DNA of 64,000 bases from JACVRN01 sp035276685 (GCA_035276685.1 DATELK010000190.1:1-64000); one strand, 5' to 3'; counted from the stretch's first letter, positions 8,389 through 17,193 are shown. Program-made: numbers and translations. Notes: generated by a model from the letters alone, not told the origin.

Positions 8389-8759
8389 TGTACTCGGAGA
8401 TTCTCAAAGACCATCTCTCAAGCCCTCGCCACGTGGGAGAGATGCGGGATGCGGATGTTCGCGCAGAGCAGACTAACCCTGTGTGCGGCGACCGGCTGGC
8501 TCTCTTCCTGCGTCTGGAAGATGAGAGAATCGAGGCCGTCTCGTTTCTGGCCTACGGCTGCGCGCCGACCTTAGCCTGCGGCTCCGCGCTCGCAGAGATG
8601 ATTCACGGGATGACTCTGGAAGATGCTGCGCGCGTGAGCCGTGAAGATTTAACAAGGGCGCTCGGCGGGCTCCCCAGTCGAAAGCAGCACGCGGCGGCTC
8701 TCGCCGTGGAGACTCTTCGCGCGGCGCTCGAAGCGGCACGTAAACAGAAGCCAGGATAG
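8388..8759 (+). CDS. NifU/IscU N-terminal-type Fe-S scaffold, third ligand cysteine missing
   Basis: 123 residues from the ATG overlapping the nifS stop; a TTG three bases earlier is possible. The IscU/NifU-N fold is recognisable: MYSEILKDHLSSPRHVG, NPVCGD (C33) and AYGCAPTLACGSALAEM (C58 and C64). The third ligand, normally the cysteine in a KxHC motif, is replaced by alanine (SRKQHAAALA, position 102), while an extra Cys lies at C58 or C64. Coupling to the desulfurase supports a role in cluster assembly, but cluster ligation must differ from canonical IscU. Confidence 0.86.
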   Translation: MYSEILKDHLSSPRHVGEMRDADVRAEQTNPVCGDRLALFLRLEDERIEAVSFLAYGCAPTLACGSALAEMIHGMTLEDAARVSREDLTRALGGLPSRKQHAAALAVETLRAALEAARKQKPG

Positions 8760-8821
8760 CTTTCTCTTTCAAGTTCCCTCGCATGCTCTTTCAACTTCCC
8801 AGGAACGTGAGGACTGTTTCA

Positions 8822-9265
8822 ATGTGGAAAGAGTTCAGAGACTTCATCGCTCGCGGCAACGTCATTGACCTGGCCGTGGCCGTCATCATAGGCGCGGCCT
8901 TCGGCAAGATTGTCACCACGCTCGTAGAAGGCGTCATCATGCCGCCCATAGGCCTGGCGCTCGGCAAGGTGGACTTCGCCAGCCTCTTCTACGTGCTTGG
9001 CACTCATACTCCTGCGCCCGTCTCGCTGGCGGAGGCCAAGGCCAGAGGCATTCCCGTCATAGCCTACGGGCAGCTCATCAACGACGCCATCAACTTTCTC
9101 ATCATAGCCTTCGTAGTCTTCATGCTGGTGAAGATGGTTAATCGCGTCAAGAGCAAACAGGATGAGGGCGAAATCACGACCAAGGATTGCCCTTACTGTC
9201 TCTCGACCATCCCGCTGAAGGCCAAGCGCTGCGCGCACTGCGCGATTGACCTTCAGACAGCATAG
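8822..9265 (+). CDS. mscL: Large-conductance mechanosensitive channel MscL with C-terminal zinc ribbon
   Basis: 147 residues from the ATG at 8822 (GAGGA nine bases upstream); an earlier in-frame ATG at 8783 would add 13 residues. The family start MWKEFRDFIARGNVIDLAVAV, TM1 (residues 16-40) and TM2 (YGQLINDAINFLIIAFVVFM, about 80-105) are clear. The protein opens as a pentameric pore under membrane tension. After the usual C-terminus there is CPYC...CAHC (about 122-140), a zinc-ribbon-like four-cysteine unit. Confidence 0.95.
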   Translation: MWKEFRDFIARGNVIDLAVAVIIGAAFGKIVTTLVEGVIMPPIGLALGKVDFASLFYVLGTHTPAPVSLAEAKARGIPVIAYGQLINDAINFLIIAFVVFMLVKMVNRVKSKQDEGEITTKDCPYCLSTIPLKAKRCAHCAIDLQTA

Positions 9266-9281
9266 AGATTGATTCAATCTC

Positions 9282-12029
9282 TTATTGTGTGACTTGTCGC
9301 TTGCGGGTCGTGCCGCCGTGATACTGCGGCCCGCAGTACTGTCGCGGCTCCTGCCCTATGATGAAGGTCTTGGAGCGTATGACGGGGCAGACGTTGGGGT
9401 CTGCTATGAGGCCTGTGCTTGGGTCTATGTCGAGCGTGATGGTGCCTTCGAGCCTCGTGGAAGAGTCCTGTGTGGCGTTCGGCTTGGCGCGCGGCGTAGG
9501 CGTCGGGCTTGCGCCGGGAAGAGGTATCGGCTCGTAAGTGTAGCCGTCGTCGCCCTGCTGTTGTGCGCCGTCGCCCGTCGTCGCGCCGTCCTCCGTAGTG
9601 GTCGTGCCTTCCGTAAGCGGTGCCGTGCCGTTGATGAAAATCTCCGTGCGGCGATTCTCAGCCGGAGTCGCGGGGCCTGCGAGCTTGCCCGTGCGCGTGT
9701 CTATCTCTGCCTGCTGAATGCCTTCGGGCATCTGCCAGTCGCCGCTCCATTCCGGATGAGAGTTGAGCGCCGCCGTCATGAAGTCTGACCAGATAGGCAA
9801 AGCCGAATCAGCGCCCGTCAGTCCAAGCTGCGAGCCGTCGTCAAAGCCTACCCACACGACGCAGACTAGGTTGGGCGTGTAGCCAGCGAACCAGCCGTCC
9901 CTTGAAGTTCCGGTCTTACCCGCGATGCCAGACTTGCCCGGCACGTTCTTGAACCCGCGTGCGCCGAGCCTCGCAGCCGTGCCGCGATTGACCACGTCCT
10001 TCAGCATGTCCGTCATCACGTAAGCCACGTCCGGCCTCAAGACCTGATTCTTCTGCCCTGTGGGTTTCGCAATGGTAGTGCCGTCGCCCGTCGCCACGCG
10101 CGTCACGGCCAGAGGCGTGATGCGAGAGCCGCCCGACGCGAACGCCGTGTAAGCCGATGCCATTTGTAGCGGCGTCGCTTCATTTGCTCCGAGCGCCATT
10201 GACGGATAGGACTTCGGAGGCTTAGGCAGTCCGGCCTTCGCGGCCAAATTCATCACGCGACCAATCGTGACATCCATGGCCACTTCGACCGTCACCACGT
10301 TCAGGCTCCTGACAAGCGCGTCTCGCACAGTGACAGGCGCGTTCGAGTACTGGTCTCCGAAGTTGCCGGGAGAGTATTCCTGGTCGTCGTAGTTGAAGGT
10401 CTTGGGCTCGTCCATGTAGACGGTGGCGGGCGTAATCACACGCGCCATCGCGTCGTAAGCGGAATTGAGCGCCGTCGCGTAGACGAAGGGCTTGAAGACG
10501 GAGCCCGGCTGTCTGAGCGCGGTCGAAGCACGGTTTAACTGGCTGCGCGAATAGTCGCGGCCTCCGACCATGGCTATGATTTCGCCCGTGCGCGGGTTCA
10601 TGGCTACGAGAGCCGCCTGCAAAGTTCCCGGCTCGACGTTTCGCTTGGCGTAAATCTTGTCTAGCGCGCTCAGCTGCTTGTTGACCGCAGCGTAGGCCGC
10701 GCGCTGCAACTCCATGTCAATCGAAGTGTAGACGCGCAGGTGTCGCGCCGCGCCCTGGTCAGGGATGGTGTCGGACAACTGCTCCTGCGCGTAGTCCAGA
10801 AAGTAGGGCGCGTCCGAGACATCAACGCGTCCCCTCGCGGTCGCCACCTTGAGCGGCACCTTCGTCGCCGCTTCCGCGTCTGCCTGAGAGATGACGCCCG
10901 TCTCGGCCATAGATTCGAGCACCTGATTGCGCCGCGCCGTCGCCGTCTCAAGATTGTGATAGGGGTTGTAGCGGTTGGGGCTGCGAATCAGGCCCGCCAG
11001 GAAGGCCGCTTCCGGCAAAGTCAGCGACGACACGTCCTTGTTGAAGTAAGCGTCGGCCGCCTCGCCAAAGCCGTTGATGGAGAAGCCTGACTGCTGGCCC
11101 AGGTATACCTGATTGCAGTAAAGCTCGAAAATCTTCTCCTTCGAGAGCCGCGTCTCAAGGATGATTGACAGGTAAGCTTCCGACAGCTTTCTCTTCAAGC
11201 TTCTTTCGGGCGAGAGCAGCAGGTTCTTGACGAGCTGTTGCGTGATGCTTGAGCCGCCCTGCCTCGCAATCGGAGAGCTCGGGTCTGCGTCGTAGCGGCG
11301 GATTAAGGCGCGCAGGATGCCTCGAATGTTGACGCCGTAATGCTCGAAGAAGCTGCGGTCTTCCGTGACCACTATGGCGTTGACGAGCGGTTTCGGCAGG
11401 TCGTTAAAGCCCACGACCTTTCGCTTTGAGCGGTCGCGCCCCGTGACGGAGCTTATCAACTCCGGCTCAAGCTGCGCCTTCTCGTAACGCGCCGCGGTGG
11501 CGAGGTCTGTGATGGAGACTATGCCACGTCCGCCGCGAGCAAACTGTATGCGAAGCGAGGCGAAGATGCGCTGGCGGTCAACGACCGCGCCGCTGCTAGG
11601 CTCTATCTCTACACTTGCGCCCGCGACCCTGTAGCGCCCGCGCGAAGCCTCCGCCTGCGCGGTCTTCTCCACGTAGGCCGCGCGCTTCAGATAAGCCACC
11701 AGCTCGTCAACCGACAGGTTCTCGCCTACCCTAAGCTCTCTGGGAGCGGCGTAGATTCCCGCGGTGCGCGTGTAGACCTCTCCGTTTAAGAGATTGTCTA
11801 TGCGTGCGGAGAAGACCCACCAGTAATAGCCTAGTATGCCGATTGTGACGGTGGAGAGAAAAACCAGCGCGATGATGACGGGCGGGCGAAAGATTCTGCG
11901 CGTCCAGCGACGAAAAAAACCGGGCTCCGGCTCGCTGTAGCGGACAATGCGAGAGCCGCCCTTAGAGGAGCCCTTCCCCTTTTTCGCCACCGGCGGCACA
12001 CGGTTTTCAGGTGGATAACGAACGCCCAT
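9282..12029 (-). CDS. Class A penicillin-binding protein (glycosyltransferase/transpeptidase)
   Basis: 915 residues from the ATG at 12029; a TTG at 12038 lies inside a repeat and is less likely. A basic N-terminal tail and one TM (about 40-65) are followed by a PBP1b-like UB2H region, then a GT51 domain (VVTEDRSFFEHYGVN near 223, GGSSITQQLVKNL, ELYCNQVYLGQ). The transpeptidase domain has SxxK in QPGSVFKPF (about 511), SxN in RSLN and KTG in AGKTGTSRDGWF (about 705). The C-terminus is a Thr/Pro-rich tail ending in cysteine-containing HGGTTRKRQ. Polymerises and cross-links peptidoglycan in the periplasm. Confidence 0.95.
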   Translation of the reverse strand: MGVRYPPENRVPPVAKKGKGSSKGGSRIVRYSEPEPGFFRRWTRRIFRPPVIIALVFLSTVTIGILGYYWWVFSARIDNLLNGEVYTRTAGIYAAPRELRVGENLSVDELVAYLKRAAYVEKTAQAEASRGRYRVAGASVEIEPSSGAVVDRQRIFASLRIQFARGGRGIVSITDLATAARYEKAQLEPELISSVTGRDRSKRKVVGFNDLPKPLVNAIVVTEDRSFFEHYGVNIRGILRALIRRYDADPSSPIARQGGSSITQQLVKNLLLSPERSLKRKLSEAYLSIILETRLSKEKIFELYCNQVYLGQQSGFSINGFGEAADAYFNKDVSSLTLPEAAFLAGLIRSPNRYNPYHNLETATARRNQVLESMAETGVISQADAEAATKVPLKVATARGRVDVSDAPYFLDYAQEQLSDTIPDQGAARHLRVYTSIDMELQRAAYAAVNKQLSALDKIYAKRNVEPGTLQAALVAMNPRTGEIIAMVGGRDYSRSQLNRASTALRQPGSVFKPFVYATALNSAYDAMARVITPATVYMDEPKTFNYDDQEYSPGNFGDQYSNAPVTVRDALVRSLNVVTVEVAMDVTIGRVMNLAAKAGLPKPPKSYPSMALGANEATPLQMASAYTAFASGGSRITPLAVTRVATGDGTTIAKPTGQKNQVLRPDVAYVMTDMLKDVVNRGTAARLGARGFKNVPGKSGIAGKTGTSRDGWFAGYTPNLVCVVWVGFDDGSQLGLTGADSALPIWSDFMTAALNSHPEWSGDWQMPEGIQQAEIDTRTGKLAGPATPAENRRTEIFINGTAPLTEGTTTTEDGATTGDGAQQQGDDGYTYEPIPLPGASPTPTPRAKPNATQDSSTRLEGTITLDIDPSTGLIADPNVCPVIRSKTFIIGQEPRQYCGPQYHGGTTRKRQVTQ

Positions 12030-12036
12030 AAAAAAC

Positions 12037-12480
12037 AATGCAGAAGGCAGAGTGCAGAATGATGAATGATTTTGTTAGTGCTCTTTCTTTGCGGTCTTTA
12101 CAGAGGAAACTAATATGGCGATCAACTCTTCGGCTTCTTTGCGTAAATCATTTAATCGTTCTTCGTGAATTATTCCGCCATCCACTAAAAGCTCAAGCCA
12201 GTATGAAGTTTCCTCAAGTTCCTGAAGTCCACATTCCATTTTACTTATAAACTCTGCGCGTGACCTCGCCCGCATAGCCTCCCTGTAGCTAGCGCCTACG
12301 GAAGTGCCGCTTCTAAGCACCTGCTTCCCAATAACTTGAGCCTCTGTAGTTTTAGGTAATGCAACATACATACGAATAACACGAAGGGCAAAACTCTTAG
12401 TTCTTTTCTGCAAATCGTATGTTTTCCTGGCCAGAGTTTCTTTCTCTTGATTCATCACTCTGCACTCTGCCTTCTGCATT
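12037..12480. mobile_element. Family-1 element, long form: four-helix-bundle gene between 31-bp inverted repeats
   Basis: Positions 12037-12067 and 12450-12480 are reverse complements with one mismatch in 31. They enclose a complete minus-strand gene of the 23S rRNA intervening-sequence (IVP) four-helix-bundle family. The same terminal sequence forms the short palindromes elsewhere in the window, so those look like internally deleted copies. No clear target duplication is visible. The arms could pair into a long stem in RNA, as in the intervening sequences of 23S rRNA genes. Confidence 0.85.
12075..12452 (-). CDS. Four-helix-bundle protein (23S rRNA intervening-sequence protein family)
   Basis: 125 residues from the ATG at 12452 (MNQEKETLARK). 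The ORF is also open from 12479, in which case the repeat arm would be translated as MQKAECRV. Family hallmarks (TIGR02436-type): YDLQKRTKSFALRVIRMY, then QVLRSGTSVGASYREAMRA, then FISKMECGLQELEETSYWLEL. Related proteins are encoded inside intervening sequences of 23S rRNA genes and resemble the Avd accessory protein of diversity-generating retroelements. The molecular role is unknown; a basic four-helix bundle suggests nucleic acid binding. The start codon lies in the element's own inverted repeat. Confidence 0.9.
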   Translation of the reverse strand, partial: NQEKETLARKTYDLQKRTKSFALRVIRMYVALPKTTEAQVIGKQVLRSGTSVGASYREAMRARSRAEFISKMECGLQELEETSYWLELLVDGGIIHEERLNDLRKEAEELIAILVSSVKTAKKEH

Positions 12481-12634
12481 CCTTTAAAACTCTAACCTCT
12501 TAAGCTTAAACTGTCTACCTTTCGATGAGCAGGAGCGACTTGCCTGCTCTTCTATTTGACACTTCCCCGGGCTTTTAGCTACCGTGACGCTCATCCGGGC
12601 AAGGGTCACTTCTCTTAGATGCAGCTTTTCGAGA

Positions 12635-13675
12635 ATGAGTCCAGCATACACACGTTTGCGCTCCGTAGCTTCTCGCTTTAGCATACGTTACGGTCTCATA
12701 GCTATCGCTGCCATACTGGCGCTCGGCACGGTGGGGTTTCATCTGATAGAGGGCTGGCCGTGGATGGAGAGCCTGTACACGGCCACGCAGACGGTGACGA
12801 CCGTGGGCTACGGCGATTTGGCTCCGCAGACTTACGCGGGCAGGCTCTTCGCCATAGTCTTCATGATAGCGGGCGTCGGCACGGTGCTTTACGCGCTGAC
12901 GAGCATCGTACAGACGGTCGTTCAGTCGGAGATGGTCGCGGCCTTAGGCGAGCGCCGCCGCACGCGCGAGATAAGAAGAGTGCAGAAACATTTCATCATC
13001 TGCGGAGCAGGCCGCGTGGGCTCGCGCATCATCAGAGAGTTGCAGCGCGCCAAGTGTCCCTTCGTCGTCATAGAGCGCGAGCAGCACAAGGTGGCAGACC
13101 TCATGGCGCGGGGCGAGCACGTCATCGTCAGCGACGCCACGCTCGAAGAGACGCTTAAGGAGGCTGGCATAGAGAGGGCGCGTGCGCTCGCGGCCTGCCT
13201 GCCGAACGACGCAGACAATCTTTACGTAGTGCTGATGGCCAGAGACCTGAACGAGCACCTGCACGTCGTCGCGCGGGCCGTAGAGGAGCAGGCCGAGCCG
13301 AAGCTCGTGCGCGCAGGAGCCAACCGCGTCGTCTCTCCCATAATCATAGGCAGCCGCCGCATGGCGGAAGCACTGATGAAGCCCGCGCTCGCGGATTTCA
13401 TGGACTCGATTACGGCGGAGAATCTAGCCTTAGGCTTTGACGAAGTGGAATTGCCTCAAGGCTCTGTTTACGTGGGCCACAAGCTTAAGTACACGAACAT
13501 TCGCTCTGAGCTGGACGTGGTCATCATTGCCATACGACGGCGTGGCGGAGAGATGCTTTTTAATCCCACGGGCGACACGGTGCTTGAGGGGGGCGACCTG
13601 CTCATCGCCATCGGCCGCACGGAATCGCTCGTGGAGCTTGACCGGCAGGCGCGAAGGATACGGGAAAAAGTCTAG
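12635..13675 (+). CDS. Two-TM potassium channel with RCK/TrkA domains
   Basis: 346 residues from the ATG at 12635; an ATG at 12584 would add 17 residues. Two hydrophobic helices flank the pore loop with selectivity filter TVGYGD (about 54-59). A cytoplasmic TrkA-N/RCK domain with FIICGAGRVGSRIIREL follows (about 122), then a TrkA-C domain (about 260-335). This is the MthK-type layout: a K+ channel gated by ligands bound to the RCK ring. It sits between the family-1 mobile element and the LPS heptose operon, 6 bp before the epimerase gene. Confidence 0.92.
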   Translation: MSPAYTRLRSVASRFSIRYGLIAIAAILALGTVGFHLIEGWPWMESLYTATQTVTTVGYGDLAPQTYAGRLFAIVFMIAGVGTVLYALTSIVQTVVQSEMVAALGERRRTREIRRVQKHFIICGAGRVGSRIIRELQRAKCPFVVIEREQHKVADLMARGEHVIVSDATLEETLKEAGIERARALAACLPNDADNLYVVLMARDLNEHLHVVARAVEEQAEPKLVRAGANRVVSPIIIGSRRMAEALMKPALADFMDSITAENLALGFDEVELPQGSVYVGHKLKYTNIRSELDVVIIAIRRRGGEMLFNPTGDTVLEGGDLLIAIGRTESLVELDRQARRIREKV

Positions 13676-13681
13676 AGCTTA

Positions 13682-14527
13682 ATGAAGATTTTAGTCACAG
13701 GGGGGAGCGGTTATCTGGGCACGCACGTCCGCCGCTTCTTTAACGCAGACGATTTCTCGCGCCGCTCTGGCCGAGACATCCTGGACACTTATGATTTGAG
13801 CATCGTGCAGGATTACGATGTCGTAATTCACCTGGCCGCGCACCTTAATAAAGACCCTGCCGCCGCCGAAGCATGCTTTCGCGTCAACACCGAAGGCACC
13901 GCCAACGTCTTACGCAACATGCGCCACGGCGCGGTCTTCATCTACGCTTCCACAAAGGATGTCTACGGCGTGTTCGCCGAAGATTACGCGGAGGTTCCTG
14001 AGACCTGCCGCACGGACTACTGCGGCCAGTCCGCGCTTGAGTGGTCAAAGCTGATGGGCGAGCGCTATGTAGACTTTTACGCGACCGAAGTGGGCCTTCG
14101 CGCCTGCATCTTTCGCATGTCAACCGTCTACGCGAGACCAAGTGAGGGCAACGAGCCGAACTTCGTCACGCATTACGTAGAGTCGGTCAAGCGAGGCTGG
14201 CCCATACGCTTTCCCGCAGAGGGCAAGCCCGTGCGCGACATCCTTCACGTTGACGATTTTTCGCGGGCCTGCAAGCTCTTCATAGATTCCTCGCTCGCTC
14301 GCGGGCTGTATAATATCGGCGGAGGCCGCCGGAACGCCACCGGTTTGCGCGAGATGGTGGAGAGGGTCGGGCGCATGATTGAGCTTGTGCCGAACATAGA
14401 CGAGACGCCGCAGGTGCAGCCCGCGCCCGTGCCCTTTAACTACGTGACAGACCTCTCGCGCATAGGCACGGAGCTTGGGTGGCGGCCCGAGATAAACGTC
14501 GAAGAGGGGCTCAGAAGCCTGCTGTGA
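13682..14527 (+). CDS. NAD-dependent epimerase/dehydratase (SDR), atypical active site
   Basis: 281 residues. Extended-SDR features: N-terminal GGSGYLGTHV nucleotide-binding loop, VIHLAAHLN, FIYASTKDVYG and VRDILHVDDFSRA. The expected catalytic YxxxK is not normal: the segment reads SALEWSKLMGERY, leaving K with Leu where Tyr should be. Its first place in a heptose operon might suggest an HldD-like role, but the altered motif argues against assuming it. The stop overlaps the next gene as GTGA. Confidence 0.82.
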   Translation: MKILVTGGSGYLGTHVRRFFNADDFSRRSGRDILDTYDLSIVQDYDVVIHLAAHLNKDPAAAEACFRVNTEGTANVLRNMRHGAVFIYASTKDVYGVFAEDYAEVPETCRTDYCGQSALEWSKLMGERYVDFYATEVGLRACIFRMSTVYARPSEGNEPNFVTHYVESVKRGWPIRFPAEGKPVRDILHVDDFSRACKLFIDSSLARGLYNIGGGRRNATGLREMVERVGRMIELVPNIDETPQVQPAPVPFNYVTDLSRIGTELGWRPEINVEEGLRSLL

Positions 14528-15612
14528 GAGAAAGCTCTATCGAAGCGGAAAGAATCAATCGAGTAGTGGTGCGCGGCACTAACTGGGTCGGCGACGCTGT
14601 GATGACCATCCCCGCCCTGCGAGAGCTGCGCCGAGTGCTGCCGCGCGCGCACATCACTCTCGCTACCCGCCCCTGGGCCGAAGGACTCTTCCGCGACGCA
14701 GACTTTCTGGACGAGATACTGATTTATGACCGGCCGCGACGCTCGCCCGGCGCGCTGCTACGTCAGGTCAGAGAGTGGCGCAGTCGCTCATTCGATTTGG
14801 CGGTTCTTTTTCAGAATGCTTTCGAAGCGGCTGTGATAGCAAGGCTGGCGCGTGTGCCAGCGCGCTTGGGCTACGCGACAGACGGGCGAAGGCCGCTCCT
14901 GACGCACCCCGTTCCTCTTCCCGTCTGGAGAAGCGAGCGCCACGAAGTCTTCTATTATCTCAACGTCGTGAGCGAGCTTGAGCGGCTTCTCTATGGCGCA
15001 TCAAGTGTGGAAGAGAGCGAGCCTCGCTTCATGCTGCGTGTCTCGGAAGAGAGGAAGCGGGACGCGTTGCAGGTGTTGAGTCTGCGCGGCACGCGTCCCG
15101 GGCGAAAGCTCGTGGCGCTCTGTCCCGGCTCAACCAACAGCCGCGCCAAGCGCTGGCCCGCCGAAAGGTTCGCCGCGCTCGCAGACCGCTTCGTAGAAGA
15201 GATGCGCGCGGACGTTCTGCTCGTGGGCTCAAGAGACGAGATGGAAGTGTCTCACGAGGTCTCGCGGCTCATGCGCCATAAGCCTGTCGTGCTAACGGGC
15301 GAGACAGACCTGGCGCAACTCACAGCTATCTTGAGTATGGTTGATTTGCTCGTGACGAACGACACCGGCCCGGCTCACATCAGCGCGGCGCTGGGCAGGC
15401 CGACGCTCGTCATCTTCGGCCCGACAGACCCGCGCACGACCAGACCCTTTAACGCCTCGGCTGAAATCATGATGCGTCCGCCGGACTGCGCGCCCTGCAT
15501 GCTCAGGGACTGCCCGATTGACCATCGCTGCATGACCGCGATTTCCCCGGAAGAGGTCTTTGAGCGCGCCTCTCGCATGATGAGCGCGGCGCAGGTGGAG
15601 GTTGGAGCTTGA
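14524..15612 (+). CDS. waaF: LPS heptosyltransferase II-like (GT9)
   Basis: 362 residues from the GTG at 14524 that overlaps the epimerase stop; a longer ORF from 14479 overlaps more and is less likely. GT9 features: RGTNWVGDAVMTIPALREL, LCPGSTNSRAKRWP, and NDTGPAHISAALGRPTLVIFGPTDP. It moves a heptose from ADP-heptose to the growing lipid A core on the inner membrane. The C-terminal cysteines (CAPCMLRDCPIDHRC) are typical of this family. The gmhB, kinase and adenylyltransferase genes that make the donor follow directly. Confidence 0.92.
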   Translation: MRESSIEAERINRVVVRGTNWVGDAVMTIPALRELRRVLPRAHITLATRPWAEGLFRDADFLDEILIYDRPRRSPGALLRQVREWRSRSFDLAVLFQNAFEAAVIARLARVPARLGYATDGRRPLLTHPVPLPVWRSERHEVFYYLNVVSELERLLYGASSVEESEPRFMLRVSEERKRDALQVLSLRGTRPGRKLVALCPGSTNSRAKRWPAERFAALADRFVEEMRADVLLVGSRDEMEVSHEVSRLMRHKPVVLTGETDLAQLTAILSMVDLLVTNDTGPAHISAALGRPTLVIFGPTDPRTTRPFNASAEIMMRPPDCAPCMLRDCPIDHRCMTAISPEEVFERASRMMSAAQVEVGA

Positions 15613-16199
15613 AGCGGCGCGCGGTCTTTATGGATAGAGACGGCACGATTTCCGAAGAGGTCGGCTACGTCAATCACCCTTCGCGCTACAGGGTCTTTCC
15701 CTTCTCTGCCGAGGCTGTGAAGCTACTTAACGAGCGCGGGTGGCTGGCGATTCTGGTGACGAATCAGGCGGGCGTCGCTCGCGGCTACTTCACGGAAGAT
15801 TTAATCGGAGAAGTCCACGGCGTGCTCAGCGTAGAGCTTGAGCGCGCGGGCGCTCACCTTGATGCCATCTACTACTGCGCGCATCATCCTTCGGTCGGAG
15901 AGCCGCCCTTTCGTCTTGATTGCGATTGCCGAAAGCCACGGCCCGGTCTGATTCGCCGCGCCGCAGAAGAGTTCGACATAGACCTTTCCGAGAGCTGGAT
16001 GATTGGCGACCGCTACAGCGACGTGGAGCTGGCGCACAACGCTGGCGTGCGCTCTTGCTTCGTGCTGACGGGCTACGGGCGCGGCGAGTGGGAGTATCAA
16101 CGCGAGGGCTGGAAACACGAGCCCGAGCTGGTGGCGGAAAATCTACTTGAAGCTGTAAGAAAGATAGCACTGAGCGATGAGCGTAGAGCTGAAGGTTGA
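15609..16199 (+). CDS. gmhB: D-glycero-beta-D-manno-heptose 1,7-bisphosphate 7-phosphatase
   Basis: 196 residues, starting at TTG that overlaps the waaF stop (TTGA); an ATG at 15630 would cut off the DxD motif. HAD-family: FMDRDGT (D9 and D11), VTNQAGVARG, and C-terminal GDRYSDVELAHNAG. The zinc site (YYCAHHPSVGEPPF then DCDCRKPRPG) identifies GmhB. It dephosphorylates heptose-1,7-bisphosphate in ADP-heptose synthesis. It overlaps the next gene by 23 bp. Confidence 0.94.
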   Translation: MKRRAVFMDRDGTISEEVGYVNHPSRYRVFPFSAEAVKLLNERGWLAILVTNQAGVARGYFTEDLIGEVHGVLSVELERAGAHLDAIYYCAHHPSVGEPPFRLDCDCRKPRPGLIRRAAEEFDIDLSESWMIGDRYSDVELAHNAGVRSCFVLTGYGRGEWEYQREGWKHEPELVAENLLEAVRKIALSDERRAEG

Positions 16200-17193
16200 G
16201 CAGGAGCGGCTGGCTTCCGTGGTCGAGCGATTCTCGCGCGTGCGCGTCGTGGTCGTGGGCGACCTAGTGGCAGACCAGTTCCTCTACGGCGAGATAGCTC
16301 GCGTGTCGCGCGAGGCCCCCGTCTTTATCCTGCGCCACGAGCGGACGGAGACTCTGCCGGGCGGCGCGGCCAACTGCGCGCTGAACCTCGCGTCGCTCGG
16401 AGCTTCCGTCTCGCTCATAGGCGTCGTCGGCGACGACGAGGCGGGCCGGGCTCTCCTTGAGAAACTCACTGAGGCGGGCGTCTCGTGCGAGAGCATTCGC
16501 ACGCTCGCGGGCAGCCGCACGATTACGAAGGTTCGCGTGCTAGCGGGTCAGGCACACTCTGCGCGCCAGCAGGTGATTCGCGTCGATTACGAAGACGGGC
16601 CGCTCATGGACAATGCCCTGCGCGCCGAATTAAGAGAGAGCGTGAGGCGGGAAGCAGCTGCCTCTGACGCAGTCATTATCTCTGACTATAACTACGGAGT
16701 CGCGGACGAAGAGATGAGCGAGATGGTGCGCGAAGCCGTGCGCGAAAGACGTGCGCCCGTGCTGGTTGACTCGCGCTTTCGTCTCTCAAGCTTCCGGGGC
16801 TTTACCTCCGCCACGCCGAACGAGGACGAGGTGGAGCAGCTTCTGGGACGAAAGCTCTCGGACGAGCGAGAGGTGGAAGAGGCTGGCGCGCTCTTACGCG
16901 AGAGGCTGAATCTTGCGGCCCTTCTCATCACGCGTGGCGGGCGCGGCATGATGCTCTTTGAAGAAGGGCTGGAGCCGCTTCAACTCGATGCCGTGGGCGC
17001 TAGAGAGCCCGTGGACGGCACGGGCGCGGGCGACACCGTCATAGCCGCTTATGCTCTCTCCATTGCTTCGGGCGCAGGTTTCGCGGACGCCGCGCGCCTT
17101 GCCAATCACGCCGGAGGGCTGGTAGTCATGAAGCGCGGCACGGCTTCTTTAAGCAGCGCAGAGCTTCTGGCAAGCATCAGTGAAAGGAATTAA
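16177..17193 (+). CDS. rfaE1: D-glycero-beta-D-manno-heptose-7-phosphate kinase (HldE kinase half)
   Basis: 338 residues of PfkB/ribokinase type: VVVGDLVADQFLYGEIARVS, ETLPGGAANCALNLASLGA, and the catalytic VDGTGAGDTVIAAYALS near the end. Phosphorylates heptose-7-phosphate at C1. In many bacteria this is fused to the adenylyltransferase as HldE. Here the two are separate, with a palindromic repeat (17189-17273) lying exactly at the junction and contributing the TAA stop of this gene. Confidence 0.94.
   Translation: MSVELKVEQERLASVVERFSRVRVVVVGDLVADQFLYGEIARVSREAPVFILRHERTETLPGGAANCALNLASLGASVSLIGVVGDDEAGRALLEKLTEAGVSCESIRTLAGSRTITKVRVLAGQAHSARQQVIRVDYEDGPLMDNALRAELRESVRREAAASDAVIISDYNYGVADEEMSEMVREAVRERRAPVLVDSRFRLSSFRGFTSATPNEDEVEQLLGRKLSDEREVEEAGALLRERLNLAALLITRGGRGMMLFEEGLEPLQLDAVGAREPVDGTGAGDTVIAAYALSIASGAGFADAARLANHAGGLVVMKRGTASLSSAELLASISERN

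Noticed and set aside
12037..12480. Insertion sequence with a transposase
   Set aside because: The only gene inside is a four-helix-bundle protein with no DDE, HUH or serine recombinase motif.
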